In this document: piece after piece, positions 1 through 14,561 of the stretch
Numbering within the stretch: the stretch's first letter is position 1
Layout: each line of letters opens with the position of its first letter
From: Strix aluco
Taxonomy: Eukaryota > Chordata > Aves > Strigiformes > Strigidae
DNA: 64,000 nt
Assembly: GCF_031877795.1 (NCBI RefSeq)
Contig: NC_133937.1
Coordinates: 19,123,501 to 19,187,500 of the forward strand
Reading direction: 5' to 3'
Made by a program: the position numbers and the translations under genes
The notes under the pieces: model-generated
What the model saw: only the letters and a program-made list of their open reading frames with translations
Database searches by the model: none
What the model was told of the DNA's origin: nothing

Positions 1-3000
1 ACACTTCCCAGCCCCAGGCAGACCAATGTCAGGAGAAACTCCAGCCCCAAGAACTGCAAACTAGAAACTAGTTCCAGTTTCCCACAGCCTTAAGCCAGGC
101 CTTGCCATGAGCACCTCTGGGCATCATCAGGACGCAGGGTCACCAGCCCTGCTAGAAAAAAGGAAGGTACCAAAAATGGGAAGTGGCTCATTTATTGCAA
201 AAGGACATTTATGCTGGGTCAGAAAGAAGACTCAGTGCTCAGGCATTTGTTCCACTGGCTGCTGGTTTTCAACACCTCCTGCTTCTCCAGAAGATGCCAC
301 TGACAGGGCATTAGTTCAGCAGGAGAGACCAAGGGAGATGTAGCAAACCCCCTTCCCTCTGACCATTAGCAGAAAGGATGAGCAGGGAGATCTGCCCTGG
401 CTCACCCTCTCAGGGAGCAGGATTCCCATGCCATCTATGGATCAGTGGAAAACAAAATGCAAGCACTTTCCAGAATGTCTGCCCCCATCAAAAAGAGTTT
501 CCAGCTATTGAGCTATTGTAACAACCCAGCAGCAGCAGATCTGCTCCCCCTCCTGTCAGTCATCCCTCTGCAGCTACATCAACACCACAGTTTTTAACCC
601 ATCAAATGCCAGTGCTTCCCTGCATGGTACACACCCATACTTTAATATTAACATGGCATAAGTTTAAAACCATCATGAAGCAGCATTGCCTAGCATGGAG
701 ATCTTCAAGCTGTACTCTTCTGATTCCCCTCCAGATTTTGCATAGACCTGCAGTATAGTGGGGAGCAAACCTTCATCCATTCTTCATGCACCTGCAAGAG
801 GACAGAGCTCCCTCACCATCAGACACTGAAGAGGCTAATCCACTGGTAAAAAGGGGTATTACCAAGGTCTGGAAGTCTGAGGAAGTTTAGAAATGTAATA
901 TTTAAGGAAGTCCAGAAAATATAACTCAGTTCCCTACATACCATTCCTCAAACAAAGCAACCAACACACGACAATTGCTTATACACACACAACTATACAA
1001 GTAGCCTCATGTCCATGTTTCATTCATTTATCTGGACATCACTGCCCTGCATCAGTCTTCATCAGACACATTCAAATACTCCACACTCATGCAGTATACA
1101 CACCACTCCTGAGATATGTTGATATGATGGAGACTGTTGAACTACAATGCTGACAGAGGGATGATTTAAACATGTCAATCCAATTTTTATATTACTCAGC
1201 CAGGAGGAAATTGAAAGCACCAAGGTCCTTAAATTTATTGTGTCCCTAGCAGGAACTGCTGTAACAAAAAGATACTGTCAGCACCAGAAAGAAAAAGCTT
1301 GCATCCAGCAGAGAGATTTATACTTTGTTTGCATTTAATGCTGGTTAGGCAGGATGAGTATAGTTCACAGTGTCCTTTCACATCAAAGGTGCCTCTACTG
1401 CAGGACATGGCACAGCTGTCACACAGGAACTGGGTATCATCAGATGGAGAACCAGTATTTCCATAGCTGGCAATGGCTTCACATGCTAAGGCTAGTTCTG
1501 TCTCCTCACCAGCTCTGACTGCACAGGAAAGGTTCCAAGATCAGTGACAGAAGGTGGCACAATGGGTCAAAGAGCAAGGGAAAGGGGGAACACATCAATG
1601 TATTTCTCTGGGTTTATTGCTAGTAAGGCCCTTTTACATCTACACACTAGATGTTGAAAATCAGTCATGACTCATCTGAAACCTCACCTGCTTCACTAGT
1701 CCCAGATACAGGGCAAACAGCCATTGGGAAGTTTGGGGAAGACAACCCAAGGAACTTCACAGATCTAGAAGCAATAAATAAAAACCCAATATATTCCCTG
1801 AAGAGAAAAACCAATGCACTGCACTAAATAAACATGATTCTGCCATCAGCAGAGAATACTGTGTATAAACTAGCTAAAGGAGGTGCACTGTCACTGCATG
1901 CTTGCCAAGTGCCACCAGAATTAGGACAGGTTGTAAACTTTCACAAGCTAGGAAGTGCTCCTATCCATTGTTCTTTAAAGCTGCTCTTCCCTAGTCACCC
2001 CTAGCTCCTAAGCAGAATCCCAAACTAGCTGAAAGCCAGTTATAAGCTTATATAATCAAAGTTTTGCTCTGGACCAGCATGTTGTGGGTTCAGGGCAAGC
2101 CACAGAACCAACTCACCCAGAGCACTGTCTTCATGTTTCCTTCTGTTGACACTGATAGAGAATGCATATTTATTCTCTAACATCTTCTCTGCCCCATCCA
2201 ACACAGCTGACTGAGCACTACTAGAGATCTACTACTGACTCTACAAAGATTCCCTTTTTTATTCTTCTTAACCTCATTGGTTCACCCACTGACTGTCCAT
2301 GTGATGAACACCACCTGCAGCCATCTGTCAATGCCACAACACAGAGCTCATATCAACCATATCACAGCAGCCAAATGCTTAGCCGAGACTCGGTAAAGAA
2401 CAACTTATCATCTTTCTCAAGGGTCCAGTAGTAACGACACAATGTGCTTCCCTGAAATCAGGTCCATCACAAATACAAGGTGCTTTCTGAAACCCCGCCT
2501 CCATTCACAAAACCTTGCCAAAAAACTCTAACAAAGTAGCAGGAGTTTCAAACTTCCAGTACTAGAAGATGTTCAGATACTACAGTGGTCAGTATATTCC
2601 CCTCCTACACTGTCCTTCCTTCCATCACCTCCCATCACAATTTGTTAGACACTTTCCTGAAGAGGACAGGAGATGGGGAAGCAATGGCATGCACCTCCAC
2701 TGGTCATCCCCTCTCCACTGCAAGAAAAGTAATGGGCAGATTCAAAATTATCCCTCAAACCTGAGTGGTCCAATACTCATGTGCAAAACATGCTGCAGAG
2801 AAGCACTAAGCAATTTCCACCAGGTGTGGAGCATGGCTGCTACTGCCCTCAACATTTCCCCTCCTTTTCCCCAGCCAGTGTGATCTCAGAGTTCTTAAAG
2901 AAAGGATTTTCTTGCAATAGCAAAGGATGAGTATTTTCTGCTATTAAACACAGCTGTGTTCCTCTGAATCCTCCCCAAGACAGAGACAACACATGGGAAG

Positions 3001-3338
3001 CTTTGGTCTAAAAGGACACAAGAATGGAAACTGGTAGGCAACACTAACTAAACCTCTGCAACACCTGATGCACTGACTCACAAGTGAATAAGAAAAGAGT
3101 AGAGGGATGCTGCAGTTAAGCTCTGGCACTTCTCATCCCAGGAGGCTGTGGATGCTAAAAGCTTATGCAGATTCAAAAAGAAAGGAGATGGAAGACAAAG
3201 TTATCCAAGATCATTAAAGACAATGAACCATCTCTGGCTCTGGAATTGTGGAGCCTACTACAATCAGGGAGACTTTTTGGACATATCACACTGTCTTACC
3301 CTGCTTTTCTCTACACCTCCCTTGGCATTTGCTGCTCT

Positions 3339-3490
3339 GTCCTGATGCTTTTGTGGTGCCTGTGCATTTCATAGCTACACCTCTGCTTGGTGTGAAATGG
3401 AAGAAGCTGCCAGGTTTGGACTGTCCCACTGGCTCATCATTAGAGAGGTAGATTGTGACAAGTGTGAGGGGAAGAGGCATGGCCTTGGAG
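3339..3490 (-). repeat. Inverted repeat, copy A (152 bp)
   Basis: Read on the minus strand, this segment matches 6414-6566 on the plus strand with about nine differences, one of them a 1-base indel, or roughly 94% identity by eye. The match starts at the shared CTCCAAGGCC and ends at GCATCAGGAC. A weaker resemblance may continue to about 3305. I do not recognise the family. It has no CR1 or LTR hallmark and no tRNA promoter boxes that I can see. Confidence 0.85.
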
Positions 3491-6413
3491 ACAGGTCTGA
3501 AACAGGCTACTGAGTTTGTTTTAAGGCAGAACAGCCATTCTTAAGTATTAACCGTACATTTCTAAGGGATCATTTTAGCTTTAGCAAAGCTCCAAATACA
3601 AAGGAACAGATTTATAAAAGGCCTTTAGAAAGTATTTTCCAAGTACTTATCCATACCTTTAGGTTGCCAACTAACTTTAAAATTCTAGTATGAACCGCCT
3701 TCAGTGGAAAAGAAGAATTTTTATAGAGGGCCCTTAATAAAACATCAGGATGTAATAATCTCTGGGATGTTCCTAGAGAGAAGTCACAGTAAAACATGCA
3801 GCATATTGGGCATTGAACAAGAGGGCAAAGTATGTAGGACGAGAAAGAATAATGTGGTTATCAGCTGGGAAACTACTGAACATTCAGAGCCACAGATCAG
3901 TCTTCATGGCTGGAAAGCTTCTCCAGCTCCCCCCGCTTGTAGTTTTTTTCTCACCCAGCTCAGAGAGCCACAGTAACAGGCTGGATCGTTCCTGCCAAAT
4001 CCTAAAGCACCAGAAATGGTTTCAGAAATGGAGAGTGTGTTCAGAAGAGCTTGCTTTGCAGGGCCCAACTTCCAGGCAGCAAGAGGGCGAGAGAGAAAAT
4101 GCAAGGCTGAAATCACCCCCAGACACATTCAGCTCGTTCAAAGCTTCCAGCAGGGGGATTTAACTGGAGCTTAAAGCAGTTCTCTGTGACTCTTTGTCAC
4201 AGAAGTGTAGGTACAAACAAACAGGAGCTGGGACAAAGGGAGTCAACACACATTTTATTAGTAAAAAGTTAATCGGCTTAAAGTGTGCAACTAAATAAGC
4301 AAAGCTTACATTAAAGTGACCCGCCAAGAAAAGATGCCATGGAAATAAAGTTATAGGAAATACAATATAGTCTCTATGTTCTTTTGTAATCCAGCATGAT
4401 AAATATTCATGATTCTGGGTTAATGGGGTACCCAGCTCTCAGCCACCACAATAGTTTTTTGTTTATTCTCAAGACCATGAACTTTGGAACCATGAACCTG
4501 AATTTCAGGACTCTGCATTCATGCATGTTAGCAAAATTCAGGGCAAGTCAGGGGGATGGAGACAATGCCAGGACCTTGGCTTGTGACAGTGTAATGGAGG
4601 TTGCTGGCAGGTTTTTGATAACAAGTTACAAGAGCCCCAGGATGCACAGGACTTCAGGTGTATCCGGCACCCCCTCTGCCTCACCACCAGCAGAAGGAGA
4701 GAAGAGGCACCACTTGCAACACAACCCCATCCGTCACCTCCAGCCCCTCCAGGACATGGCTCATTCCAGAGTTTCTCTCTTCAGAGGACAATGGCATCCT
4801 CAGGCCAGTCCTTGAGGAAGCAGCAGTTGCCTTCATCACACAGCAGCACCTCGGAGCAGAGGTCCACTCCTTACACAGAAAGGAATACCTACACACCCCT
4901 AAACACAATCCCTTGAGCCTTCATATTGACTGAAAGGGCACTTTGGCATTCTGAAAACAGTACAGCAGGGAGACGTCACCAAGCTCCAGCCCTGCATTCA
5001 CACTGGATAGCAAACCTCCTTCCAAAGCATAAAGAGTCCCAGGCCTCCCCAGCCAGCCCCACATGCAGTTGCTCCTTTGACAATACTGCCTTCTGCTGAT
5101 AGCAACATTGCCAGCTCTCCCAGTTTTTCTGAGACCTTCCAATGCCTCTCCTCCAACTTGTATTAATATGTACAGATCACTGTTCCCCCTTTCAGGGTAT
5201 GTTAGGAGTCTTTGGGGTTAATGAAGGACATGAGGAAACTTTAAAAAAAAAAACAAACCACCAAATCACGACATAGAAACTGAAAGTTCAAAGCCTTGAA
5301 ACCAATATGAGGAAAACAACTTTAAATGCTGAACTGAATGCATTTTAAGACTCTTGAGCTTGTTGTTTTGTCTTCCCGCATCCACTCACAACTAAAATCA
5401 AAGACTATGATCCAGTAAGGTCTTCAGGAGCTTCCTGGTGTATTCCATTCACCAAAGTATTCACCTTCTTCCCCTACAAAAACTTCCCATTAGCTTTTCC
5501 CCCCTTCTCCCATGTAATGCAGTAAACCATGAAAGCAAGCCTTCAAACAGCCTGGCACCAAACAGCCAGGCCCTGTTTTGCTGAGAGCTAGGAGCATGGC
5601 TCTCCACTCCACATCATCTGTGGATCAGTCTGCTTGGTCTGCAAACAGAGCTCATATCCCTTCACTGACCCCTCAGGGTTTAATTGCCTATTTTAGGGAA
5701 AGTGCAGCCTAAGATTTGTAAATTAATAGGATCTGTTCTTCATGCATCTTCCTTTAGGACAACCTAGGTGACAAACCTTGCCACAGGGGGCTTTATTTCT
5801 ACTTTTGGGCAGAGCTCCTAATTCCGATCAGCTGAATCTGAGCAGCAATAGGACAGGCAGTGCAAAGGCCAACTGTTTCTTCAGAATACAACTTCCTGTA
5901 ACAATACAAAAGTCTGAAAGAAACAACAATGCTCCCTTAGATTTTAAGTCTTTGATGCTTGAATTGCAATACTTCTACACAGGACTACCATAAAATATTT
6001 ATACATAAAGAAGAGAAATTCAGCCAGATCCATGAAAGCTGAGAAATGAATACAAAAGGTGAAAGCGTACTTTTGGAAGGAAAACTATTTCTCCAACTAG
6101 TGAAATATCTGACTTGAATCACAGAAAGGCTCTGTCTAAAAATCAAATACATTAGTAAACAGCAACAGGCTTCTTAAAACTGAGGTATCCTGCTCAGAGA
6201 GCATGTATTTAGCATTTAAGTTTGTAATCTTTTATCTTTGCAATAGCTGCATTAGCATAAAGATGACTGTCCAGTGGGAGGAATACACAAATGTGTACAG
6301 GAGGAAGGGAACTCATTGCGAAGAAAACACTTTTCCCATTCCCTGTGTGGAATTTTGCACAGAATGCCCTGTTCCTCCTGCAACAGGGGACACCCCCATG
6401 TCCCCCCACCCAG

Positions 6414-6566
6414 CTCCAAGGCCCTGCCTCTTCCCCTCACACTTGTCACAATCTACCTCTCTAATGACGAGACAGTAGGACAGCCCAAACGTGGCAGCTT
6501 CTTCCATTTCGACACCAAGCAGAGATGTAGCTATGAAATACACAGGCACCACAAAAGCATCAGGAC
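6414..6566 (+). repeat. Inverted repeat, copy B (153 bp)
   Basis: This is the plus-strand partner of the minus-strand copy at 3339-3490, about 2.9 kb away. It carries one extra G near the middle relative to copy A. Both copies stay open in one frame in their own orientation, but the shared peptide is short and not recognisable, so coding function is not claimed. In the TLL2 primary transcript the two copies could pair as a long double strand. Confidence 0.85.
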
Positions 6567-7386
6567 CCAGCCACCGACACCGCCCAGGAGGACAGAAAGA
6601 GCAGGCACACTTGATGGTTTGAGGTTCTCCATTTCACACATGCTTGCAAACCCCATGGCAAACGCATCACACTTCTGCCAGGAGTTGAGAGACTGTACAA
6701 TGGGCAAAGAGGGCAAAAGTACAGAAAATGCTCTTCTCAATGTCAAGAAAAAAAGAGGGCAACCAGGAGGTTTTACTCCTTATGTCAACATCCCATTACT
6801 AACCAGCAGTTTATCTTGACAACAAAGCTTTCCAAGAAAAGGCAGAGACTTGGGCACTCAAGCAACAGCCTTAGGAGATCCCAGCTCTCTGCCCAGGAAA
6901 CAGCAAAAAAAACCTCAGCATATCACATATCACCTTCCTACTGAAGCATGACAAAGAGGAGAATATATGGCAGAAGAGGCCAAAGAGGGGAAAAACAGAA
7001 ATCAATAGGATCTAACAGAGCGTGACAGAAAATCACTTCCCCCATAAAAAGAGGTTACTTGCCAGGTTAATGAATCTTTTCTGTTCTGTACTTAGACACC
7101 CAGGAAATGGAAGGGGTCACGGGAGCAGTGTGGGTGGGAATGCAATCCCTAGAACATGCTTTTAAGAACAATCAAAGGTTAGAGATTAAATCCAGGCAGC
7201 GGTAAACTGCACAACACATCAGCAGCTTAATACAAGGGCCAGCTGCAGCTCGGAGCGTCACTCAGCAAAATACACTTCCAACATCAACAGCACAGCAAAT
7301 AACAGGCTTCTCATCCAGGGCAAAACCAGCCCAACAGGCCACCCCAGCCCCCCCAAAGGGTCAGCCCCAAGAATCAGAGCATCTCT

Positions 7387-7438
7387 GCATTCTCAGGTGC
7401 CAGCACAGACAGCATTCTCAGCAGTGCCAGCACAGACA
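7387..7438. repeat. Two-copy tandem duplication, about 26 bp unit
   Basis: Units at 7387-7411 and 7412-7438 share GCATTCTCA at the left and TGCCAGCACAGACA at the right. The second has a small insertion between them. It is a simple local duplication inside TLL2 intron 1. Confidence 0.7.
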
Positions 7439-10400
7439 AAACAAAATGGTCTATGGGTCTCTCATCTGAGCAGCTGCAACAGAACCACAAAAACCAGACT
7501 GCACCAGAAGTTACACTGTGCAAATAACTCAGGAAGCTCTTGGCCCAGTGGCCCAAACTTCTCAAAACTCACTTTTAGGTAAAGAGCTGTGCTTTACTCT
7601 TGTCAGGAATGCATAGGCAGCAGTCAAACCAACAGAGAAGCATCACGACAATGGCAGGGTACAAGATCTGGTGGCCACAGAAATCTAAACTACACCTCTA
7701 AACATATCCAAAGCCAGGTGCATGTAACTTTGAACTGCAGTTTCTTCTGACTGGAGCCTTACTGACAGGCTCCATAAAAGAAGTGCAGACCCTTGCTGTT
7801 TTATCACTCCTCTGGCCCACATCTAGCTTGAGCTACTGACAATAGGTCACCCAAGGAATAGCTCTACTTAGGCCCAACATACTCAGTAAGGGAAATGCAG
7901 ATGCATGATTTCCATCCTTTTCAAGGCCACCTAACTTGTAGGTCACTATATTACGTTCCCCCACTGCTTGCCAGAATCATTTACCAACTGCTGTTTCTCA
8001 CTCTGGGGCCTCCTGACTCCAGCACACTCAAACACCTCTGCCATGCACCTGTCCAAGTCTCTCCTGCAGCAGTTGCCTCATTTGCTACCCACTACCCAAC
8101 TTCTGCAGCAGACATGGATAATGCAGCCAAAAGTCCCCTTTGTTACCCACATTTGACACAGTGTCAGAGTAGACTTGTTGCACAAGATAGCTGTTCGAGA
8201 CCAAGTTCCACGTCACATCATTCGAGTCTACATTCATGCCCAAGAAGCTACATCACAAGCTCCAAAGTAGACCTAATGCTGGCATTTCTGCAAGAAGGAG
8301 TTTTGACTTTGCAAGTCCAGTGCATTTAAATATTTTTATATCTGGGGAATTTTAAAGCAAAACCAATACCTTCAACACACAGCATCCTGCCAACACACAC
8401 ATCAGAGCAGACAGTTCTCTACTTCCACAACAGCCATCTGTCCCTGGAGCAGGGACAGGCCCTTCTGTCAGGTACAGCCACTGCTAGCGGGAGGCAGGGC
8501 ACAGTTTGTAAACAAATCTCTCTTCTCCAAACTCTCCTCTCTGAACTGAATGAACAACCCCCAGCAAGTCTCACCTGAAATTCAGCATGCAAAATACCAA
8601 CCAAAACAGCTAATTTTGCCAAAGTTCTGAGCAATTGAAAACGCTGCTGATTAGGCAATGCTATTTGCAGGCAATGCTAAGTTCAAAGTCGCACTGATGA
8701 GGAGCGAGAGACCGGCAACACCCCCAGCTATGGCAGGAGAACTGGAGAAAAGTAATTCTCAGCACCCTTCAGAACCGTATCAGCCAGCTTCTAATAAGGA
8801 GACAAAGGGACTCCACCATACTCCAACACTAACTCTTAACAGGACAAAATAAAATGCTCAGCAGACTTGAACTTCTGTCTTACAACACTGTGGCATGGTT
8901 TGCTCTGCAAACAACTTTGGGGTTTGTGGATGGGGAGGTTAAACATGCTTTTTGCTTGGGTGCTGACATTTGCATGAATACAAAATGACTTGAGAGGATG
9001 CGAATTTCCATTCAGGTCTCAAGCTGAGCTGATTCACAGACCTGCAGCAGCTGTGGGTCTCTGACAATTTGTATCAAACCAGAGGGTGATTTACCAGTGG
9101 CTGGGGTTTCACATGGGCTTCCTTCTCAACACACAGTTAAACATTTCTCTCCATTCTGAGCTGGGCTGACACAAACTGGCCAAGAAAGAGCAATCAATCA
9201 TTGAGAGTTCTTTAATTAAGGGCTTCCTTGCACATTTAAGCAGTTTCTATTGACAGGGAACCTTCCTGTTCAGGAAGTGCTAGAGTGGATCTGAACATCT
9301 AAGTACAGGTGCCCTTGGAGATCAGTATTTCTGGGAGCTCAGCTACAACAAAGGAGGAAAAAAAAAAAAAAAACAAAAAACAAAACCAGAAGACCTAGTA
9401 GCTGAATCAAAACAAGGGCCAGTTTCTGCACAATCATCCATCTCTTCAGAGCAGTGAAAGCACATTTCAGCACTAGTTGAAAGCTGTTTTGTTGCAGGTT
9501 CATACCCGTAATACTCATGATCCAGAACCACCAAGTTGTTCAGTGTCAGAGGTGCCTCCTGCCTTCCAAGGTTGCCTGTCTCCAAAAAGACGATATAGAC
9601 TGCCCCATCAGGTCAGTGTTCTCCCCAGCCCCGGCACCATCTCCTTAGCAAAGACAGCTCTAGACTGATTTACAGAAACTGGCCCCACCATTTCCCTCTG
9701 GTTTCTCAAAGGAAAGGGGAGATTGGCCCACCTATTACAGCAAACAGCCTATTGCACAGAACTGATTCATCAAGTGCAACACAGCAGCTAAATGCACACC
9801 ATAGTACAGGGCTGGCGTTAGGTGAGCAAGAATGGAAGAAGCTACTGACCACTTGGAGAACAGCATGAGTTACTGCTGGGGTGGGAGAGGAGGTGGGGTA
9901 CCCCACAGCCTGGGGAAGGAGGCATTGCAGGGCATCCGAGGCAGAAAGCAGAGAAGGATTTGAACAATCCTCCAGGCAGGGATTGGAGAGAGCTTCAGGA
10001 AAAGGGAGATGGGGGAACATCCAAAACGGATCTGTAGAAAACTCAAAGGGAAGCAGGCAGAGAGCACAAGGGTCTCTGCAGCAAAGGCAACATTAAAAAA
10101 AAAGGGAAATGGACATATTAAACAAAGGAGGCTAGAAAATCCAGTGTAGCAGGTACACAGCGCCTGCAATTTCCCAAGTACAAACATGTGAGCCTGACAC
10201 ACTGCAACTCTTCCCCAGACTGGGGCAGCAGCCGCTCACCTGGGAGACACCCACAGGCCTAGTTTTAGCAATGAGAAAGAGGTGGCTTACCAGTAAAACG
10301 CAGCTAGCTCTTGGATTAGCCATCCAGCAAGGCATAGGCACACTACACAGCAGGTTAGGACAGGAAGAGAATAAAAACTCCCAGCACAACTGCAAAGGTA

Positions 10401-11542
10401 GAATATAATTGCACAAGTGCAAAGTGCCTTGAACAAAAATCTTTGGTTTTGCTGACTTTTCAAGCCTGAAAGACTTGTAGCTCAATTTCTAAATGCCTTT
10501 GTCTGGGGCTCTGTGACTTACTAATCTTATGCCACACAACACCTGAGGAACAAATTAGTGATTGATCGAACCTGTGCTGGCTATGGTCAAGGGCATACAT
10601 CTGTGAACTGCACCCAGACTACAAAGTTCAATAAAAGCTCTGCAAGGTCTTTGCAGAGAAGTATCCATGACAACTCCAAGAACCTCTTCCCCACCCTACC
10701 AGGCTTCTTTAAGGAAAAAAAAAAAAGCCCCCTGTCCTAAATTTGCCCATCTCTTGTCCTGTCCATTGCTAAATCCCAAGGCGTAGGTATAGCACTGAGT
10801 GTTACATCTCATGCAGGACAAGCAGATCCAACACACCCCAAGAAGTGTCAAAGATCAAGCATGCTTTTGTCAGGTCCCAGGTAGACAGCTAAACACTGGA
10901 AGACTTCAGACCTGGATCTCAAGTGCTTCTTTTCCCAGTGATCATAATGTTTTGGTCTCAAATTCCACAGGACAATGGCTTCTTCACCTGCATCTCAGCT
11001 GCAAGAAAATGGTTGGGGGTTATTTTTTCTTTAAGCCACAGCCATTAGCTTGTGCTTGGCTAGGATTATCGTAAAAGACACCTTAAACTTTCCCTTTGAA
11101 GAGGAAGCTTCTGCTGCAGCTCTACCTCACTGCAAAATACAGCCTCTGCAACGGCAAACGGCAATAAACGGCTGCATCTCTGAATGCGTATAAAGTCTCC
11201 AGCACTCCTTACCCACCTGTTTTCCATTCTATAACTGCTGTCACCTCCCCAAAGCAGGTAAATTAAAGACTGAATAGTCTGTTCTCTCATTCTTTCCCAG
11301 ACCACCCAAAAAGACTCAGTCAACTTCCTCCTTGAACTTTTAACCCTTCCTGCAACCTACCAGGGAAAAATATAAGGGCAATGATTGCTGGTGAGAGCTT
11401 TCTTCTTCCCCTATAAATGTTTGCATCAGCATCAAGGAATCCACGGACTGGGTTATGTACCAGACTCAAAGCACACACATAAGCATTGGTGGCAAAGAAA
11501 GGAGGAAAGAAACCTTCTTTTCTGGAAGCCCACGTGGCTTCT

Positions 11543-11582
11543 AATGTCAGGAGACCCGGATTCAGTTCCCAGCACTGCCACC
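11543..11582 (+). repeat. Possible ancient MIR/CORE-type SINE fragment
   Basis: The phrase TCAGGAGACCCGGATTCAGT followed by CCCAGCACTGCCA resembles the part of MIR-like SINEs that reads roughly 'caggagacctgggttctagtcccagctctgcca' in consensus form. The match is short and made from memory, so it is weak. It lies in TLL2 intron 1. Confidence 0.3.
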
Positions 11583-14561
11583 ACCATACTGACTGCCATT
11601 GGCTCCCACCACCATCTTCTGCAACTTGGAGCCCCACGCCAGAGGCACTGGTACCTTCACCACAGCTGCACTGCAGCTCACTTAGGCTTTCCACACCAGC
11701 CCAGAGGCTTCAAAGCTCTATGGAAAATCCGTATGATGCAAATGAGATTCCTCCACAGGAATCTGGGATTGCCAAGCAAAGGGCAGGTTGGCACATGCTC
11801 TGCCAATGCTCCTGCCATTGCCAAACCAAACAAGACAACTTGTGAGATTGCAGGAAGGCCCTCATCAAGAGCTGATTGGGCCAGATCCACAGCACAGCCT
11901 GCAAAGAGTTTTCAAGCTGCCCTGCTAAGATGTTGGATCTATGCTTCCAACAGAAAAAACAGCATCTGCATCCCACTCGAAACGTGAGCAATATTCAAGT
12001 GACCTGGACTTTACAGATCCTCTCTCCCCTTTCTCATTCGATTACCTCCTCAAGGTTTTCAGTTCCTAACAGCAAGTTCCTCAGCTGCCCACAGAAATGT
12101 CTGCACCAGATTTCAGATGTTTGCACCACAACCCAAACAAAATTTGCTGCCTCCAGAACAAAAGGCTCTGTGCCTATACAGAGGGAGAGCTAGGAGGAAC
12201 AGAACGACAGTTAAGCACAATTTAGGTCTCTCTGTGAGAGCTTCTCTCAGGACAGCATGCAGGGTGTGAGACCTCTGGCGTGGGGCATTTAGAAGCTGGT
12301 AGATCAAATCAGCAGGTGGAGCAGGATCAGGGATGCACAGTAGTACCCTGCAACTGGGCAAGGAGCATCCACACTTGAAGGAGCAGTGGTTTGGCAAGAA
12401 AAGCTGCACTATCATTGCCAAACTGCTTCTCTAACAACTTTTCTAGTGATAAAGAAACGGGAGATGGGACTACTGCTCAGTGCCCTAACGGTGCCCCCTC
12501 ACACCTCTTGCCTCATCCTTCCCCTTCTGAGCTCACATCCCAAGCTCTCCACAAAATCCATAGGGACTAACTCACTTTCCAGGTGCTAGCTCCCTGCCAG
12601 AGCCCCGCTCCTGTTCTGCGGCCTCCCCATGCCAGGCTCTGCCTTGCTCAGAAGCACTGAGCAAAAGCCATTTCTCTGATCAGAGTCTCATGGAAAGAAG
12701 CTGAACTTGCTTGCAAGGCTCATTTGTACCTATATGCAATTCCTCCTCAGTCTGGCTCTCCTCAGCAATGCAAACCCTCCTGAAGGGTACTCGAGACACA
12801 CACAGGCAGCAGGAGCCCTGGACACTTTTGGCCTCTGCCTCAGGAGCACATGGCTAGGCAGGCAGATCTGCCTGTCTCCTAACGCAAACGCCTGCACAGA
12901 GAAACACTGCATCACCTGTTTGGCCTGGGAGACAAGACTTGCAGGTTGGCCCATGTCTGGACTCGGTCAGCCTACAGACAGGACATGTCACATAAGAATA
13001 AACTGCCTAGCCAGAGCAGACAGAAACAGGGGACTCCAACACAGGACACCCTCAGTGGACGCCACCCTGGAAGACGAGCTACTGAGGGAAATGCCAGGCC
13101 TTGGGACTGGACACTGCACCTCCAGCTCACAAAGGGCAGGAGGCACCATACTAGGAGCCAAAGTATCCAGGAACCAAGATGCTGAGACCAAACCACAGCT
13201 TTTTCTCCTCACCTGCTGATTTGGCAGGTGGAAAAGAGCCTCATCACAGGCTTGCTGCTGGAGGGAAGGGGTCATCCAGCCTGTAAACATCCAGGGGACA
13301 AGTTATTCAGTGCCCAGCTCTCCTTCCTATTTATGTCTCCCACCTCCCCTTGCTGACTTAAGTTAGACTATATCATCTCCAGAGGTCACTTTGAACCTCA
13401 GAGATTCTGCTCTTCACCTCAAATTAAAGTTCATATAAGCTTGCACCAAAATAACTACCAGAACAAATTACAGCCTATTTAATTCCTTTGGTTCCAGTTT
13501 GACTGCGGAGCCCCAGAAGGATGCACTTGTTTACCAGGCATCCACAGTTCAGCCATCCTCCGTCAGGCAGCCTCACTCAGACCTGCACCCTGGCCTGGGT
13601 CTCCTTAGCTGGACCCTCTGAGCAGCAGATCTATCCAAAGCACATGTCAGGCTTACATTTTTCCATCTATAACAGAGCAGGTCTGGGTAAGAACCTTTGT
13701 ACCATTCCCTCTGAATAGCTCCAGTGACCTGCCGCAAAACTCAGCAAAACCCACCCAGCAGAGTCAGCACTGTCACCTCCCCTGGCAACTCAAACCGACA
13801 GTGACTCAACTGCCTCTTTATCAGCCATTCAGGCATTTTGCCCTGTTCTTCTACCATATCAAAAAGGCAGGAAAGCAGCCACAGATTGGGAAAAGGAAAT
13901 CCTGGATGGCTGGAGTTAAGATGTTGAGCAGCAGTGGAGTTATGGCCCATCAGCTGAGCCCTGGTAACTGGGCACGTGTTTATACCAGTAGCTCAGTAGT
14001 TGCAGTGATTTAAGAGGTTGCTGCCCTGTGCTGTCCCTCCTGCCTTGCTGCTGGAGATTATTACACCCTTAACTAATGCAACAGAGAGGAGCGTGTGCCA
14101 GGCTTTTCACTCCCAGTCTAGCAGATCAACCATCAACAGTCTGCACTCAACCTCAGGGCATGAGCTGCAGGGGTGAGGAACTGGCAAACTTTCACTTTGT
14201 AACCTGCCAGATCTAAATCCATCACGGCCTCTGGGTCACAGCCATTAGCCTGCAGCAAAAAAGAAGTAAAGCACTATAGTTTTAACAGCTTTAGAAAACA
14301 CGTAAGTGGAGCAGCAGTTTGTCTTCACAATGGGCCAAGAACCTGCATACAATATGCAGCCACAAGACCATGCACAGGAGCCTGTGCCTACAGCACCAGT
14401 GGAAACATTACCACAAGCCACAAAGTGACAGCTCTGTTTCCACAGACCATCAAAAACTTTTCCTCACAAAACATACCAGGCACCTGAGCTTTTCACTGTA
14501 GGTCTGCAATCGTTGCCCTCTCACCAGACATTCTAGACAAATACTGACGCTGTCCCACCAG

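Noticed and set aside
9358-9386. A-rich run that might be the tail of a retrocopied gene
   Set aside because: I see no coding remnant upstream of it and no flanking direct repeat, so it is treated as a simple A-rich run.
11385-11987. A 200-codon plus-strand open frame in TLL2 intron 1
   Set aside because: The peptide has no recognisable domain. It runs through a SINE-like piece and overlaps several other-frame reads of similar length, as chance would give.
12707-13219. A 170-codon plus-strand open frame
   Set aside because: There is no family resemblance, no Kozak or splice support, and overlapping frames on both strands of similar size.
13975-14020. tRNA-like phrase (AGTAGCTCAGTAGTTG)
   Set aside because: There is no matching B box or acceptor stem nearby. 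At most it is an old SINE scrap.
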